A DNA stretch of 64,000 nt, taken from assembly GCF_000346465.2 (NCBI RefSeq), contig NC_034016.1, forward strand, positions 18,649,548-18,713,547. The letters run 5' to 3'. This stretch comes from Prunus persica (Eukaryota > Streptophyta > Magnoliopsida > Rosales > Rosaceae). The position numbers and the translations under genes were made by a program. The notes below the pieces were generated by a model, which was not told the DNA's origin, did no database searches, and saw only the letters and a list, made by a program, of their open reading frames with translations. Shown here piece by piece: positions 1 to 12,294 of this stretch; position 1 is the stretch's first letter; every line of letters starts with the position of its first letter.

Positions 1-425
1 TTAGTTCTTTCTTTTCCGGTAGATAGGGTACAACTCTGCCTCGTGCAAATTGCAAATGAATTATATATTTTTGATGATGACATTGACAGCCCAGAAGGAA
101 CAAAGAAAACACAGAAAAAATTTGGCTCGTTAAAATTGAGGAGGAGATCCTCTTACAACTAATGTGATTTTGACGAGTGTTAAATTATTTTAATATTCTT
201 TTTTTTTTTTGTTGAAATTTTGTCAATGTTGCCAAATTTTGACAAATGTCAAAACTCCATTAGTTTTAAAAAGAAACTCCTCCTCAATTTTAAAGAGTAA
301 TGTCTTGCTCCACAAAAATTTGTGTTTGAAACTGTCCTTCTACCTGCCCTTGTGGTTAAGTGCGCATGCACTAATTCCTAGTAGTCTTGGGTTCGAAGGT
401 TGGTACCACATTCTCTACAATATTA
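1..425. other. Gene-free left edge with a tRNA-like (SINE-type) segment
   Basis: I see no convincing coding region in this AT-rich stretch. At about 350-410 there is a tRNA-like pair of boxes: TGGTTAAGTGCGC resembles a pol III A box, and about 35 bases later GGGTTCGAAGGT resembles a B box. No cloverleaf can be drawn, so this is better read as the head of an old tRNA-derived SINE than as a tRNA gene. The SINE reading is an inference. Confidence 0.35.
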
Positions 426-1368
426 GGGGTCGTTTGGCATAGCGGACTGTCATGGACTGGACTAAATCATGTGACTGTCTCATATTAGCTTGGATTGGCC
501 TAAGCTGGATTAAGTACTGACCTACATTTAGTGCTGCGTCGGACTAAGAAGCTAGATTGTAAAAATAGTGAAGACCTTGGCGATGTGTCGGACTAAAAAA
601 TAATTCTTATAATATTTAAATTTAATTGGGGGTTTTGACCTAAAAGATAAATAAATGCTATAAAGAAACCCAATTCAAAGATTTATAACAATATCTGGTA
701 AAAAAAAGAAGAAAGAATTAAAACAATAATAAAAAGAAAACAAATAATTTTTTTTTTTATGAAGAATAAAATTATGATATTTATTTTTTGACTTCTCAAG
801 ATTAATCTTAAGTTTTTCGGGGACCAAGTAAAATAATAATTAATTTTATATATTTATGTATATGTATAATTTTTGTATATTTGACTTTTGACTTTAAACT
901 GAAAAATATAATTTAACAAGGTAAAAATTGCTTGTGATAAAGAAAGCATCACATCATGAATTATTAAACTTGTTTGAATATTAAAAAAAATCAAACATTT
1001 GTAAATTACTATAGTTCGATTTTCCAAATGCAATTTTAAAATAATTATTGTAATATTTAAATTTAATTAAGGATTTTAATCTTTAAAAAAAATAAATGCT
1101 GCAAAAAAAAAAACCATTCAAAGATCTAAAACAATAATTAAAAGAAAACAAATAAAATTATGATATTTTTTAAAGAGAGGCGTCAGACTCATGTGTTTTA
1201 TTTAGCGAACCACTTTTCAGGCTCACTATATTAGATGAGAGAGTAAGACTTGTTTTTCAATATTGGCCTATACAGTCTCATTTAAGTTAGTCATGTCTCT
1301 TACTAAACAAGGATTTCGAGTGCTATTTAACCCAATCCAATGCAATGAGGCATACCAAACATGATCTT
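426..1368. mobile_element. Non-autonomous DNA transposon with degenerate terminal inverted repeats
   Basis: The left end begins GGGGTCGTTTGGCAT and the right end reads ATACCAAACATGATC, which is roughly its reverse complement. The interior is AT-rich with no transposase reading frame. A related left-end segment occurs again at 15195-15405, sharing the CGGACT, GGACTGGACTAAAT and GTCGGACTAAAAAATAATT-type blocks, which shows it is a dispersed family. I could not find a convincing target-site duplication, so the exact ends are approximate and the superfamily is unassigned (hAT-like by the general look of the termini). Confidence 0.5.
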
Positions 1369-2350
1369 GGTGTTTAAAACCAAACCCGTAAAAAACGCGA
1401 AAAAAAATTTGTCGTTTTTGTGCTTTCCAATTATTTATGCAAGAAGCCTTCTTTTAACTATAAGATAAATGAGGTGGGGTACGTGGAGGACACAAAAGCG
1501 AAGGCGGTGGGACTAGTGGAAGACTCCGGACCCAAAACCCCTGCTTAATTAATTGACAAGTATTAATAAATTATTTTGTTAGCATGAGTCGTCCACACGT
1601 TTATAGTCGGCTAGAATTTAACTATTGATACTAAGCATCCACACTTCTCAAAGGTAAAAAATCCCAAAGTCTGTATCGTTCATGCATAGTGTTAATTTGA
1701 CTGTCATGTGAATATTATGCGAATGGAAAGATCACTGGTTTTTGAAATACCATAAAGATCGAAATATTTACATGGCAATCATTTCCCTTTAACGTTCCCT
1801 TTCTAATCTAATTGACCTTTTTGGTTTGTCAATAATCACTATCTTTATTTTTATTTTATTTTTAAAAATCAAGGTACAATGAGGCCCCAAAATTACTCAA
1901 GTAACAATGTTAAAAAATGGACGGACGAAGGTTAGGTGAATTGGTAAAGTATTCTACCTGCGTCTAGCACTTGAGTTTAATTCCCCTCTTGGTACATTAT
2001 AATAATTTAAAATTTTGCTTTATAATTAAAAACAAAATGTCAAATATTAAAAGAAAGAAAAAAGAGACCAACGTGAAAATAAAGGAAAATATTAAACTAA
2101 ATTAAATGGTACAAGCATTTCCTCTCATCAAGATCCACCCTATTAATTAATGACCAACTAGAGCCATCTCTTTTTCTCTCATCGATCCAAGATGCAGATG
2201 AGGAGGAGAGATAATTTAAATCAATGGGGAAATCATAAATATCATGGAATATATAATAAATATTTCCACCTAAAAGTGTTGACATCTCCATCTCCCACTT
2301 GGACTCATCAATAAGAAAAAAAATTTATAAATTAAAAAAAAAAACTAAAT
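1369..2350. other. Intergenic stretch with a SINE-like segment near 1922-2005
   Basis: No gene is visible. Around 1922-2005 the sequence TGAATTGGTAAAGTA followed by GCACTTGAGTTTAATTCCCC resembles the A and B boxes of a tRNA-derived SINE. The remainder is AT-rich and unremarkable. Because AIR12 is on the minus strand and ends at 2351, the bases just below 2351 should be its 3' UTR. Confidence 0.3.
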
Positions 2351-3100
2351 TTAGAGAGCAATGAGAGCTCCAAGAACCAAAAGCGAAACAGAGAACAATC
2401 CCATGTTTCCTCCACTCCCAATCCTCAAGGCTCCGCTACCACCACCACCAGTGCTATTGGTAGTGGTATTAGTACCAGCGGGAGTGCCCGTAGTGGAATT
2501 TGTGGTAGTAGTGGAATTGGCCCCCAAGGACAAGGTGCCAAACGACTTGAGATTGGGTGGGGCGACGTCATGCTTCTCGGGGAAACCGGAGGTCTTGTTG
2601 ACGGCGGAGCCCACCTGCCAGACCTGGTTCACTGATGCCGCGTCCTTCGGGACCTTGACGGTGGCGAAGATCGTGAAGGTGTCGTTGGAAAACTCCGCGC
2701 TGACGTCCCAGACTTCGAACGAGAGTTTTCCCGGCACGATGGAGCTGTACGAGGAGATGTTCAATGTGTTGACGGCTGGTGCCCCGTTCTCGGTCTTGTA
2801 GGCTAAGAGGGTCTGGGCCCCAGCCATCTTGGTCTCGGTGGGGTTGATGGCCCACGCGACCCAGCCGTCAGATTTGGCCGGCTTCGCCACGAAGGCGACG
2901 GAGAGAGAGGAGTTGGAGGCATTGTAGGTCCAGTGGAGGTAGGAGCTGAGGAAGGGGAGGTCGCTGCAGTGGGCGTAGAGCTTGTTTTTCTTGAATGTCT
3001 GTGAGGTGCAGGTGGCTGCTTGCGCGGGTGAGATTAGCAGAGCCAGGAGGGAGATCCACGAGACTGAGACAAGAAGAACGGGATGAAGAGAGGAAGCCAT
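2351..3100 (-). CDS. AIR12: AIR12-like protein: secreted, GPI-anchored DOMON-domain cytochrome b
   Basis: A single-exon 249-residue protein. Residues 1-28 form a signal peptide ending near AQA. Residues of about 45-170 are a DOMON domain, with the family blocks LHWTYN, GWVAWAINP and AGAQTLLAY. A Ser/Thr/Asn-rich spacer (about 190-225) with several N-glycosylation sequons follows, then a small-residue stretch (GGGGSGALRIG) and a hydrophobic tail ending LLVLGALIAL, as expected for a GPI-attachment signal. The family is known as AIR12 (auxin-induced in root cultures 12), an apoplastic plasma-membrane b-type cytochrome linked to ascorbate and superoxide redox chemistry. Length and layout are normal, with no transmembrane b561 domain, which separates it from CYB561-DOMON proteins. 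Its Arabidopsis relative, as I recall, is At3g07390, matching the collinear order of other genes here. Confidence 0.93.
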   Translation of the reverse strand: MASSLHPVLLVSVSWISLLALLISPAQAATCTSQTFKKNKLYAHCSDLPFLSSYLHWTYNASNSSLSVAFVAKPAKSDGWVAWAINPTETKMAGAQTLLAYKTENGAPAVNTLNISSYSSIVPGKLSFEVWDVSAEFSNDTFTIFATVKVPKDAASVNQVWQVGSAVNKTSGFPEKHDVAPPNLKSFGTLSLGANSTTTTNSTTGTPAGTNTTTNSTGGGGSGALRIGSGGNMGLFSVSLLVLGALIAL

Positions 3101-3349
3101 TATTGGAGAATATGGAGAGAGAGAGTGACTGTCAAAAGAAAAAGGGGAAGAGATGTTCTGCTGAATGTAAAGGTTGTGGGGGAATATATATTGAAAAAAA
3201 ATTTGTTAGATGCATTCGATACATCACGTGTCATGTTGATACCGCGGAGGTACAAGATAATTTCTCTTTTGTATCGGTTTTGATTGTATGGTTTCGCTAT
3301 AACCGGTTGCATACAACTAAATAAACCCGTAATAATTGTATGCAATCAA

Positions 3350-3640
3350 TTTTCTCATATATATAAATTTATAATAAGCAGAGAATTGTGAAACATTTAA
3401 AATATCAAAAAATGTCACTAATTAATGTAAACATTAAGAATTGAAAATTTTAATTAAATTAAAATAATATAGTAAATTCACACTTTTTTATATTAAAAAA
3501 ATTAAAATTAAAAGAAAAATCAAATAATGAATCATATTTTTATGAAACACAACTAACTATTATATTTTTTAATTATAACATAAATTTTAAAAAAACAGAA
3601 AAATTTTGGCAAACATAGAAGCGAGTACAAAGAGACTAAT
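3350..3640 (+). mobile_element. Degenerate Helitron-like element (second copy of the 54744 family)
   Basis: This segment aligns along its length with 54744-55032. Both carry AACATTAAGAATT, GTAAATTCACACTTTTT and ACACAACTA blocks in the same order and spacing. The 3' end here (GAAGCGAGTACAAAGAG followed by ACTAATAT) is a decayed version of the hairpin plus CTAGT end of the better-preserved copy. There is no coding capacity. It lies upstream of AIR12. Confidence 0.5.
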
Positions 3641-5687
3641 ATATAATTAATCATATCACAGTTAATGAATACACAGTTGTATACAACCGAGGATTGTAAA
3701 AATAAAGAAAAAATGGGTCACGAATAAAAAAAAGGAAAATGGGAAATAAAAAATTGGGGGAGCATGTGGGCTGCGTGCAACATGTAAAGTGTACCGTTAT
3801 ATGGGGGAGGCACTTGGAGCAGTGAGCCATATGTATTAGCTCTCTTTTTCTTTTGGGTTGGTGAATGGGAATGGTTGAATTACTTGTTTTTTTTTTTTTT
3901 TTGGTTCTTTTAGTCTTTGCTTTCTCTCCACTTCAGGTTGGAGACGACTTTACATCCATGGAAAGACTTGGAATTGGAATTTGATTCAATTTCCACTGTG
4001 AATTTTTCACAGGCCACATATGAATGGGCGTTCTGTGTTGTCACAGTCTAAAAGCTCCTCAAAATGGCTATGGGAGGACCAAAATGTTGTCCTCAGTTGA
4101 ACATGATGTGTCCCAAGTCTCAAAATTATTAGAGAAAATAAGGTTTTTTTTCAAGCTCTTGATTGTGTGAGGTATGTTTTTGCCTTTTTGGTATTAATTT
4201 GGTTCAAAATCAGACATACCCTCCCTACATACATCCACTAAAACTATTTCTATCAATGTCATTAATGTGCAATATGGTTCCAAATGTATTATATTGTTTT
4301 TTTATTGCAAGTGATGACAAAGGTGTCATTATTCTCAAAAGAGTATTATCTTTGGGATTTTTTTCTTCTTCTTTTTGTATATATTCCAATCTATTATTGG
4401 TATGGAATTCAATAATATCTTCCCCCTTTCTAAATATCGCAATATCATGTATTAGTTGTAAATTCAAACTTTGTATGTTTAAAACACGTAATCGGAGTCT
4501 ATCCTAAAAGCTTACACCGATAAAAGAATGAGTTGTTCAGAATCTTCATTGTTACCATAACAAAAAGATCGCTCTTAAGAGAGATGTATACCACCTCATT
4601 CACCATGCTACATCTTTTTATTTTATTTTTAGAATGAGTATTATAAAATAACATACCTTAATTTCTGCATTCTCAGTTGTTTTTTCTACTGATTTTATCT
4701 CTTATTTTTGTCTGATTCAAATAAACTATCTTCCTTTATTTATTTTGTTTTATGGTTTTCGAGAAGTTTAAACAACTTTCTATGGTCAAAGTAACATCAT
4801 TAAGTTATTAACCCCCCGCAGGCCAAGGAACTTGTCTTTAAAATTATATGACTTGCACGTTTTAAAGGGAAGAGGGCTGAGTCAAAGCAGATTAGATTAA
4901 GATCTATTTAGCCTTTTGATCGCTCCCGCTAAGTGGATTCAAATAGTTTGCTTGATGATGCCAAGAAAAGAATTCATTTTAGTTTTTTCAATTCAGATCA
5001 AGGAATTAAAAAATGATTCCTAATTGATAAGATTCAGTGAATAGTTTAAGTTGACAATTGCGAAAGCTTTATCTAGAATTCTTGTTTTGAATCTGATGGT
5101 AACGCATCGGAAACAAGGACCTATCCTTGTTGTTCAAGAGCCAAGCTAAAATAGAGAGAAATTTTATCGATAAAACAGTCTGATATGTTTTGTTATCATT
5201 GCCGACTTACTTCGGTGACATAAGAAGACGTTCAAAATTTGAACTCTCAAACCCAAGAGTTTTAGTCTAGTAAACGGTACAATGATTTGTTGAATCACTG
5301 GTAGGAGCCTAGAGAGTTGACAGCTGAAACAGGATCGAAATTCATGCAGAAAACGAGCAGAAGAAAACGACAACGTATCAAGTCCCGGTAGGTGGATATA
5401 CCTTGTACATATTCCAGGAGCATATTTCCGTGATTATTGTGTTTGACCTTAACAAAAACACATCAACTTCAAATCCTCAACACACCCAACAGCCATTTTG
5501 ATTACAACTTATGATGTTGACACACCCAACCCAGCCTGCACCAGATTGAAGACACAAGGACCCCAAAAAAAATCAATGACGAAGAAAATGGGGGAGGCCC
5601 ATTAAACTTTGGTTTAAACTTTAAAATTTTAATTAAGTTCATAATGAGATGTTACATACAGTTTTAATTAAAGTTTGTCACTCCTAA
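3641..5687. other. Intergenic spacer between AIR12 and the NPF gene
   Basis: About 2 kb without a supportable gene. Short reading frames at 4163-4507 and on the opposite strand lack any recognisable domain and have non-coding composition. The last part (about 5400-5687) lies downstream of the NPF gene and probably contains its 3' UTR. Confidence 0.4.
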
Positions 5688-8124
5688 TTAGTACTGCTTA
5701 GCCCAATACATGTAGTTGAGGAAATTGAGGGTGTTGAGAATGCTGAGAAGGGTGTAAAAAAGATCCAAACGTGAGTGATTTATGTCATTTCCTCCAAGCC
5801 ATTCTCTTCCAAATCTTCCACTGGCTGAATTTACTATGGACACCAGCACAGAGCTCAAAAAGTAGCCCATGGAAGTTGAGCACCATGACAAGGCAGTGCA
5901 CATGCTTCTCATGCTATCGGGTGCCTCTGAGTAAAAGAACTCAAGCATGCCTCCAAGTGTGAGCATGTCTGAGACTCCAAGCAAAAGGAACTGCCAGGCA
6001 AGCCAGAACACAGACAATGTGGCATTGTCCAGAGCCGCCTCGCGCCTCTTAGCTTCGACTAGGGCAGCTACAGCCATTGATCCTGATGCAAGAGCCAGCC
6101 CCAAGCCTATCCTCCAAAGTGGTTGGAAAATGTGGATTTTTTCTGATTTCTTGGAACTTAAGATTCGTCGGAATTTTTCGTATAAGGGAATAGAAGCAAG
6201 CATAATGGAGAGGGGGAGCACACTTAGTGACTGAGTTGGAATTTTGAAATTGTGTAGTTTTCGGTTCATTAGGACCCCTTGCACCACTGAGTATGTCTGA
6301 AGTTGTGCTAGGCAACAGTTCATCATGATTGTGCTTGCAAAGATTGGTAGAAGGCCAAGAAAAGTTCTTGTTTCCTCAACGTGAGCTTCACTAATTGTGT
6401 TGTCAATCAATGCCTTGTCTAGGAACCTGAGAAATTATAGGCATTATTAGACCAAAAGTACATGAAAATGGTATACGGAGTCTATTGTTTCTTCCCTCTC
6501 AAAATTTGAGTGGTCTCATATGGTAGGCCAGGACTACTTTATACATGTCCAAAAGTGTGACACTATAATTTAATCCCACTCAAACTTTAAACACTCATAG
6601 TAGGTCTATTTGCCACACATTAATAACCTAACTAATTAGGGACTAATTGAGAGAGGAAAAGAAGGAGTTACTTGAACTTGTTATGGGATTTTCCATCAAC
6701 TGTGTTTGGATTGATTGCAGATACTGCATACTGGTTTTCGACTCTCTCTTCCGGTGAGGCTTTACAGTTTCGAGCAGCAGAAGCTAGTACCTTTGACACC
6801 ACCAAAAAGAAATAAATTAAAATCCAAACAGAGCAGTCTAGTTGATATATATTTCAATTGCATTTTGTTAAGTATAGTTTTACCTTAATGATTCTTGTCA
6901 ATGCACTTCCACCAGGAAGTTTGTGTCTATAAAATGGGCTCCCACTGATGAAAATTGAAAGTGCCAAACTCAAGACTATGGCTGTTATAGTAAAACTCCA
7001 GTTCCAGCCTTCGTTCTCTTCCACCCAAACCATAACAGTGCAGCTTATGAGGCCCCCAAGGCAGAGGGAAAAGAAAAACCAATTGAAGAAGGCCGAGATG
7101 AGCCTCTGGTTGCCGTGATCAAGCTGATCAGCACCATGGGCAGGCAAGGAGGCATTGATTCCACCAACACCAGCAGCCATGCTATAAAGGCCAGTGTACA
7201 AAATGGCTGCTTCAGACTGAGAAGGCTTTTCATTCAACGCCGGTCGAAATTGCGGGTTTTGAGCTTGGATTGTCAGCAAGATTAGCCCCTAGAATTGGTA
7301 CCAAAAATTTTGTTCAATTTCATGTCACATACTGATACGAAGATAGGTCTTATTAACCCAAAAACAATATATATAGACAATACCAGCAACTCAATTGTAC
7401 AGAAGACGATAAAGGTTGTGAATCTTGTGAAGATTGAGTCACCAATGAAGCCTCCCAGGACGGAGAGCAAGAAAGAAGTCCCCATGAAATTGGTCACCAT
7501 ATTTGCTGATGTAGCATGTGGATAATGCATTGACTTATTGAAGTAAGTGATAAAGTTAATGGCATTGGATAAGAAGACCATGTTGGTAAACACCTCAACA
7601 ACTGCACACAAAAAATAAATTATGACCAAATCACCTCATAATAGAACATTCTTTCTCTTGATTATCAAAATTTTTCTGCATCCCTGATTTAGTTTGTAAA
7701 ATATGAACTAAAAAAGGAAAAGAAAAGTGTAAAATAGGCTGGTATATATGCAGAACCTGGGTTAAAGGGTTTGAATTTGAGTGAGATAAAGTCATGAACT
7801 TAAAATCTTAGGCGACAATCTTGAGGCAACCCAATATATTACTTCCCGCTCCCGCTCCCCCTCCCTAGGGAATGACCACAAAAAAAACTTACTCTTTAAA
7901 AGGGACCATTTAACCATCAATTAAAGATCCTAAGTATCATTTTCATATTATTAAAGGAAAAAACCAAAGGGTTAAGATCCCTGCACTTGCAACTTACCGC
8001 ATGCAAAGGCAGCAGCTGTAATTCCACCATGCTTTCCAGGATTTGCCTTTCTTCCTTTCCAGTCAACAAATTGATCATCACTTTCTTTCTGGTTGAAAAC
8101 ATTTTGATCTCTCTCTATACTCAT
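5688..8124 (-). CDS. NRT1/PTR family (NPF4-like) membrane transporter
   Basis: Five exons read on the minus strand: 8124-7998, 7601-7384, 7288-6884, 6790-6672 and 6426-5688, giving 535 residues. All junctions are GT-AG and frame-consistent. Family blocks are the N-terminal DWKGRKANPGKHGGITAAAF, then NFMGTSFLLSVLGGFIGDS (TM2-3), GGINASLPAHGADQLD, NWFFFSLCLGGLIS, NKFKFLDKALID in the central loop, LPIFASTIMMNCCLAQLQT, and ALSWCSTSMGYFLSSVLVSIVN near the C terminus. NPF proteins are 12-TM proton-coupled carriers of nitrate, peptides or hormones. The sequence resembles the NPF4 branch (NPF4.5/4.6, which includes the ABA importer AIT1), but the substrate cannot be read from sequence. The usual ExxE[R/K] proton-coupling motif of TM1 is replaced by EVFTN. 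The start at 8124 (MSIERDQ) fits family length; an upstream in-frame ATG at 8181 exists but adds an unlikely hydrophobic stretch. Confidence 0.88.
7745..7890 (+). repeat. SINE-like repeat in NPF intron 1
   Basis: Inside the 7602-7997 intron, the block CAACCCAATATATTACTTCC followed by a pyrimidine-rich stretch and CCTAGGGAATGACCA recurs in diverged form at 31385-31435. This indicates a dispersed short retroposon-like family. It has no coding capacity. Box positions are degenerate, so assignment to SINEs is an inference. Confidence 0.35.
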
Positions 8125-9722
8125 CTCTAAACAACCCAGTTGCAAGTGAAAAATCCTGCAGCTGATGATGAGCAAAACCAAGAAGCCAGAAAATTAAAGT
8201 GAAGAACAAAAAGTTTCTGCAAAAGAAGAAGCAGAGTAGAAAACATATAATTTGGGTTGTGTTAGGTGATGTGGGTATTTCCCTACGATCTGTACCGCAA
8301 ATTACATGAGATGGTGTGGGCTGATGAACTTACCAAAATGATCAACCCTAAGGTTCGAAGAAATGAACCAAAAGAAGAAAAGTTGGGGAAAGGTGATATG
8401 CTTGTTGCTGATCAGTTGTGAATGGTAAAATGAGAAGGAATATATAAGAAGAAGAAAACTGAGGCTAGAAACAACTTTGAGGCAAAAAATTATTTACTTT
8501 GTGGGGATATGGCTAAAGGCTATGCAGACACTTGTGTCCAAACCCTGCATGTATAATGTCACAATGCATGCTAATTAATTACAATTTTGTCAATGCAGTT
8601 GGAGTGAAACAGATTCCAGAGATCATCCTGCATTGAATGCCTGCCCATTGGTTTGTATGACACCTTTGAATTTCAAGGGGGGAATTAGGAAAGAGACCAT
8701 TTGTAGGAGACTAGAATGCATAATTTTCAGTGAAATGCCTTGTGCTTTGGTTACCTTTTTTTCACCTTTGACACACAGGGTCATTTGAATGAGTGATTAT
8801 AAAATATTATAGTAGTATGGTTATGTGGTACATTTTGTATATGTATCTTTGACACATAGAATCATATAGAAACCATTTAATTATATCCCATAAGAAGTTA
8901 ATTATAAACATTGACTAAAAGCCCTGAATTTGACACCTTACATTGATCTTCTTAGGAGTTATTTACACTAACATGAGATTTCTTGTGTTTTCACAAAATT
9001 CCTTCAAGTCTCAAAAATTACACAAACACCCCCTGAGGTTTCAATTTGTTATCACAAAACCCCTTTTCGTTGATTAATCGTCCAAAAATTGTTGATTTCA
9101 ATTTTTTTTTTTTAAACTTATGTAAATGACAAAATTAACCTCAATGAAGTATATCTAATCTCAAGGCCCAATTTTGTCATTTGGAGAATTGTTTTGTATA
9201 AAACCATAAATCTTTGGACAAAAAATCAATGAAAAAGGATTTTATGGAAACAATTTAAAACCCCAAAGGGTGTTTGTATAATTTTAAAAACCTCATAGGA
9301 TGTTTTTTTTCCGAAGGATGAATTTCATTCTAAAAACTCACTTAAAAGAGGATGGCACAGATACAACAAAACAAAACAACTCATTAAGGAAGCTCAAAAG
9401 TGATATTCTTAACGCCTTTACTACTGAAATGTTGTGCAAAGGAAAAGGCTCCTTTCGAAGCAAGAAAAAGCTTACACGAAATTGGCTTCTTTATCTCTTT
9501 TATTTAAGTCAGAAAAGACGGAAATATATTCTCATTCTATCTCTCTCATCACGTATACAACTAACTTTTTTCCATGTAAGATAATTCATTAGATCAGATG
9601 GGCTTTAAATGAGACAATAAACCCAACAAGCAAACCCACCACACTCAATCCAAAGCAAAATAATATTTGCGGCTTCAACAGATTCAAATTATTTAAATCA
9701 AGTAACTTGGACTTTGCTCAAT
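8125..9722. other. Intergenic region between the divergent NPF and RPL32 genes
   Basis: This region contains the promoter and 5' UTR of the NPF gene (leftward) and, after the foldback element at about 8975-9301, upstream sequence of RPL32 (rightward). No protein-coding gene is supported. A 94-codon frame at 9300-9584 starts in the foldback element and has no recognisable features. Confidence 0.4.
8975..9301. mobile_element. Foldback MITE
   Basis: Two inverted arms of about 62 bases face each other: 9013-9075 (ATTACACAAACACCCCCTGA and following) and 9224-9285, whose reverse complement starts with a near-identical ATTATACAAACACCCTTTGG block. The spacer between them is about 150 bases, AT-rich and non-coding. 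The arms match at most positions, so the transcript or single strand would form a long hairpin. No clear target duplication was seen, so the outer ends are approximate. Confidence 0.6.
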
Positions 9723-9939
9723 TGGGCCTGGATTGGAGAAGATGATCCAACTGATTGCGCTCGGGACTCCCTCACAGCCCAAAAAAAAATGTAACCTTAC
9801 GGTGCTGTCGACCACAGCAGATTGCAGCTATTTCGTATATATTCGCTCACTCAAAACCCTAGGCCCTCTGTGCCTCTCCCTCCCTCAACTCCTCAGCAGC
9901 GCCATACTGCTCTTCGTTTCAATCAGGTTCGAAACCCTA
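9723..9939 (+). promoter_or_regulatory. RPL32 promoter/leader motifs: site II and telo-boxes
   Basis: TGGGCC (9723-9728) is a site II element. AAACCCTA telo-boxes occur at 9854-9861 and 9932-9939, the second just inside the 5' UTR intron. Pairing of site II elements with telo-boxes is established for plant ribosomal-protein and growth-coupled genes (TCP-family factors and telo-box binding proteins). A 5' UTR intron is likely from 9927 (CAG/GTTCG) to 10067 (GACAG/AAAC). Confidence 0.6.
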
Positions 9940-10072
9940 ATCTCTGATCCTCCTCTGTTTTCAAAACACCATGCTTTTTGGCCTAATATCTACAAGAACT
10001 GCTATCTATATTATTGTTTGTGTATAATTTTAGTAAATTCATGATTTTGTTGTGGTTTGAGTGACAGAAACA

Positions 10073-11514
<1,442 letters not shown>

Positions 11515-12294
11515 GCTTTGGAGCTATTATGGTTTATTTTGCTTCGTGTGTTTCCTACTATGTTAGTTTTCAGCATTTTGGAAGAAATCTTATGCAGGAT
11601 TTTGATTTTGTTTTCAATTCAGTACCATTGGATCTAGACTATGTTACTAATCTAGCTATGTTGAATGACATGAAGTTCTGTCCACTCGTGTTTGGTTTTA
11701 CCATATTTCTTTGCCCCTTCCGACCATATTTCCTTTTTCATTCTGTAGGAATCTTGTTCAGCCTAGAAATAACTAAAATTTACATTCGTAACTTGTGATT
11801 TGAGTTTCATATGCGACACACAGAAAGAATACTTGACTGAAGAATGAGCAGCTTTCATTTTATGAAACAAATAAATTCCTGCTTTTACAATGAGATTTTC
11901 ATTTCGAATGTGTTGAATACGTTTTTCTTTGTTTCACTTTTTTTATTTGCTTTTGTATAGTTCCCGTTGCCACTGTTTTTATATCAACATTTTGCCCAAC
12001 TAGATCCAAAGTGCAATTAGTATTTCTGTTTTCCTTTTTCAATAGGGCAGTCCCAAGCCATGAGATACATTTGTGGATTTAAACAAGTTCAACTCATTAA
12101 ACAATGAAAGTCAGACGCATAACAATTCTTGAATAGTGAAATGGGGAAATCACTAGAAGAAATTTCTTGAAATGTCTGATCAATCACTGCTATAAGATGG
12201 AGCCTAAGAAAAAGATTTCCAGGAAACTAAGTGCAGATCCTAATCTTGCATACCCTAAATGATGGGCCTGCCTCACAATATGCCTTCTGATTTC
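11515..12294. other. Spacer between convergent RPL32 and the Crooked-neck copy
   Basis: The first roughly 300 bases are the expected RPL32 3' UTR. From about 11862 to 11998 the sequence (AACAAATAAATTCCTGCTTT and following, through ATATCAACATTTTGC) is repeated with small differences at 15457-15595, so part of this spacer has been copied 3.6 kb downstream. I found no continuation of the Crooked-neck C terminus here. Confidence 0.55.

Noticed and set aside
350..420. tRNA gene from GGGTTCGAAGGT and TGGTTAAGTGCGC
   Set aside because: Only box-like sequences are present; acceptor and anticodon stems cannot be formed. Treated as SINE-like. The same applies at 1922, 15815, 17125, 37475 and 47630.
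2361..2801. Long + strand frame opposite AIR12
   Set aside because: Shadow of the GC-rich AIR12 coding strand; no family resemblance. Similar shadow frames occur opposite UCNL, DUF506, PUB9 and the Crooked-neck copy.
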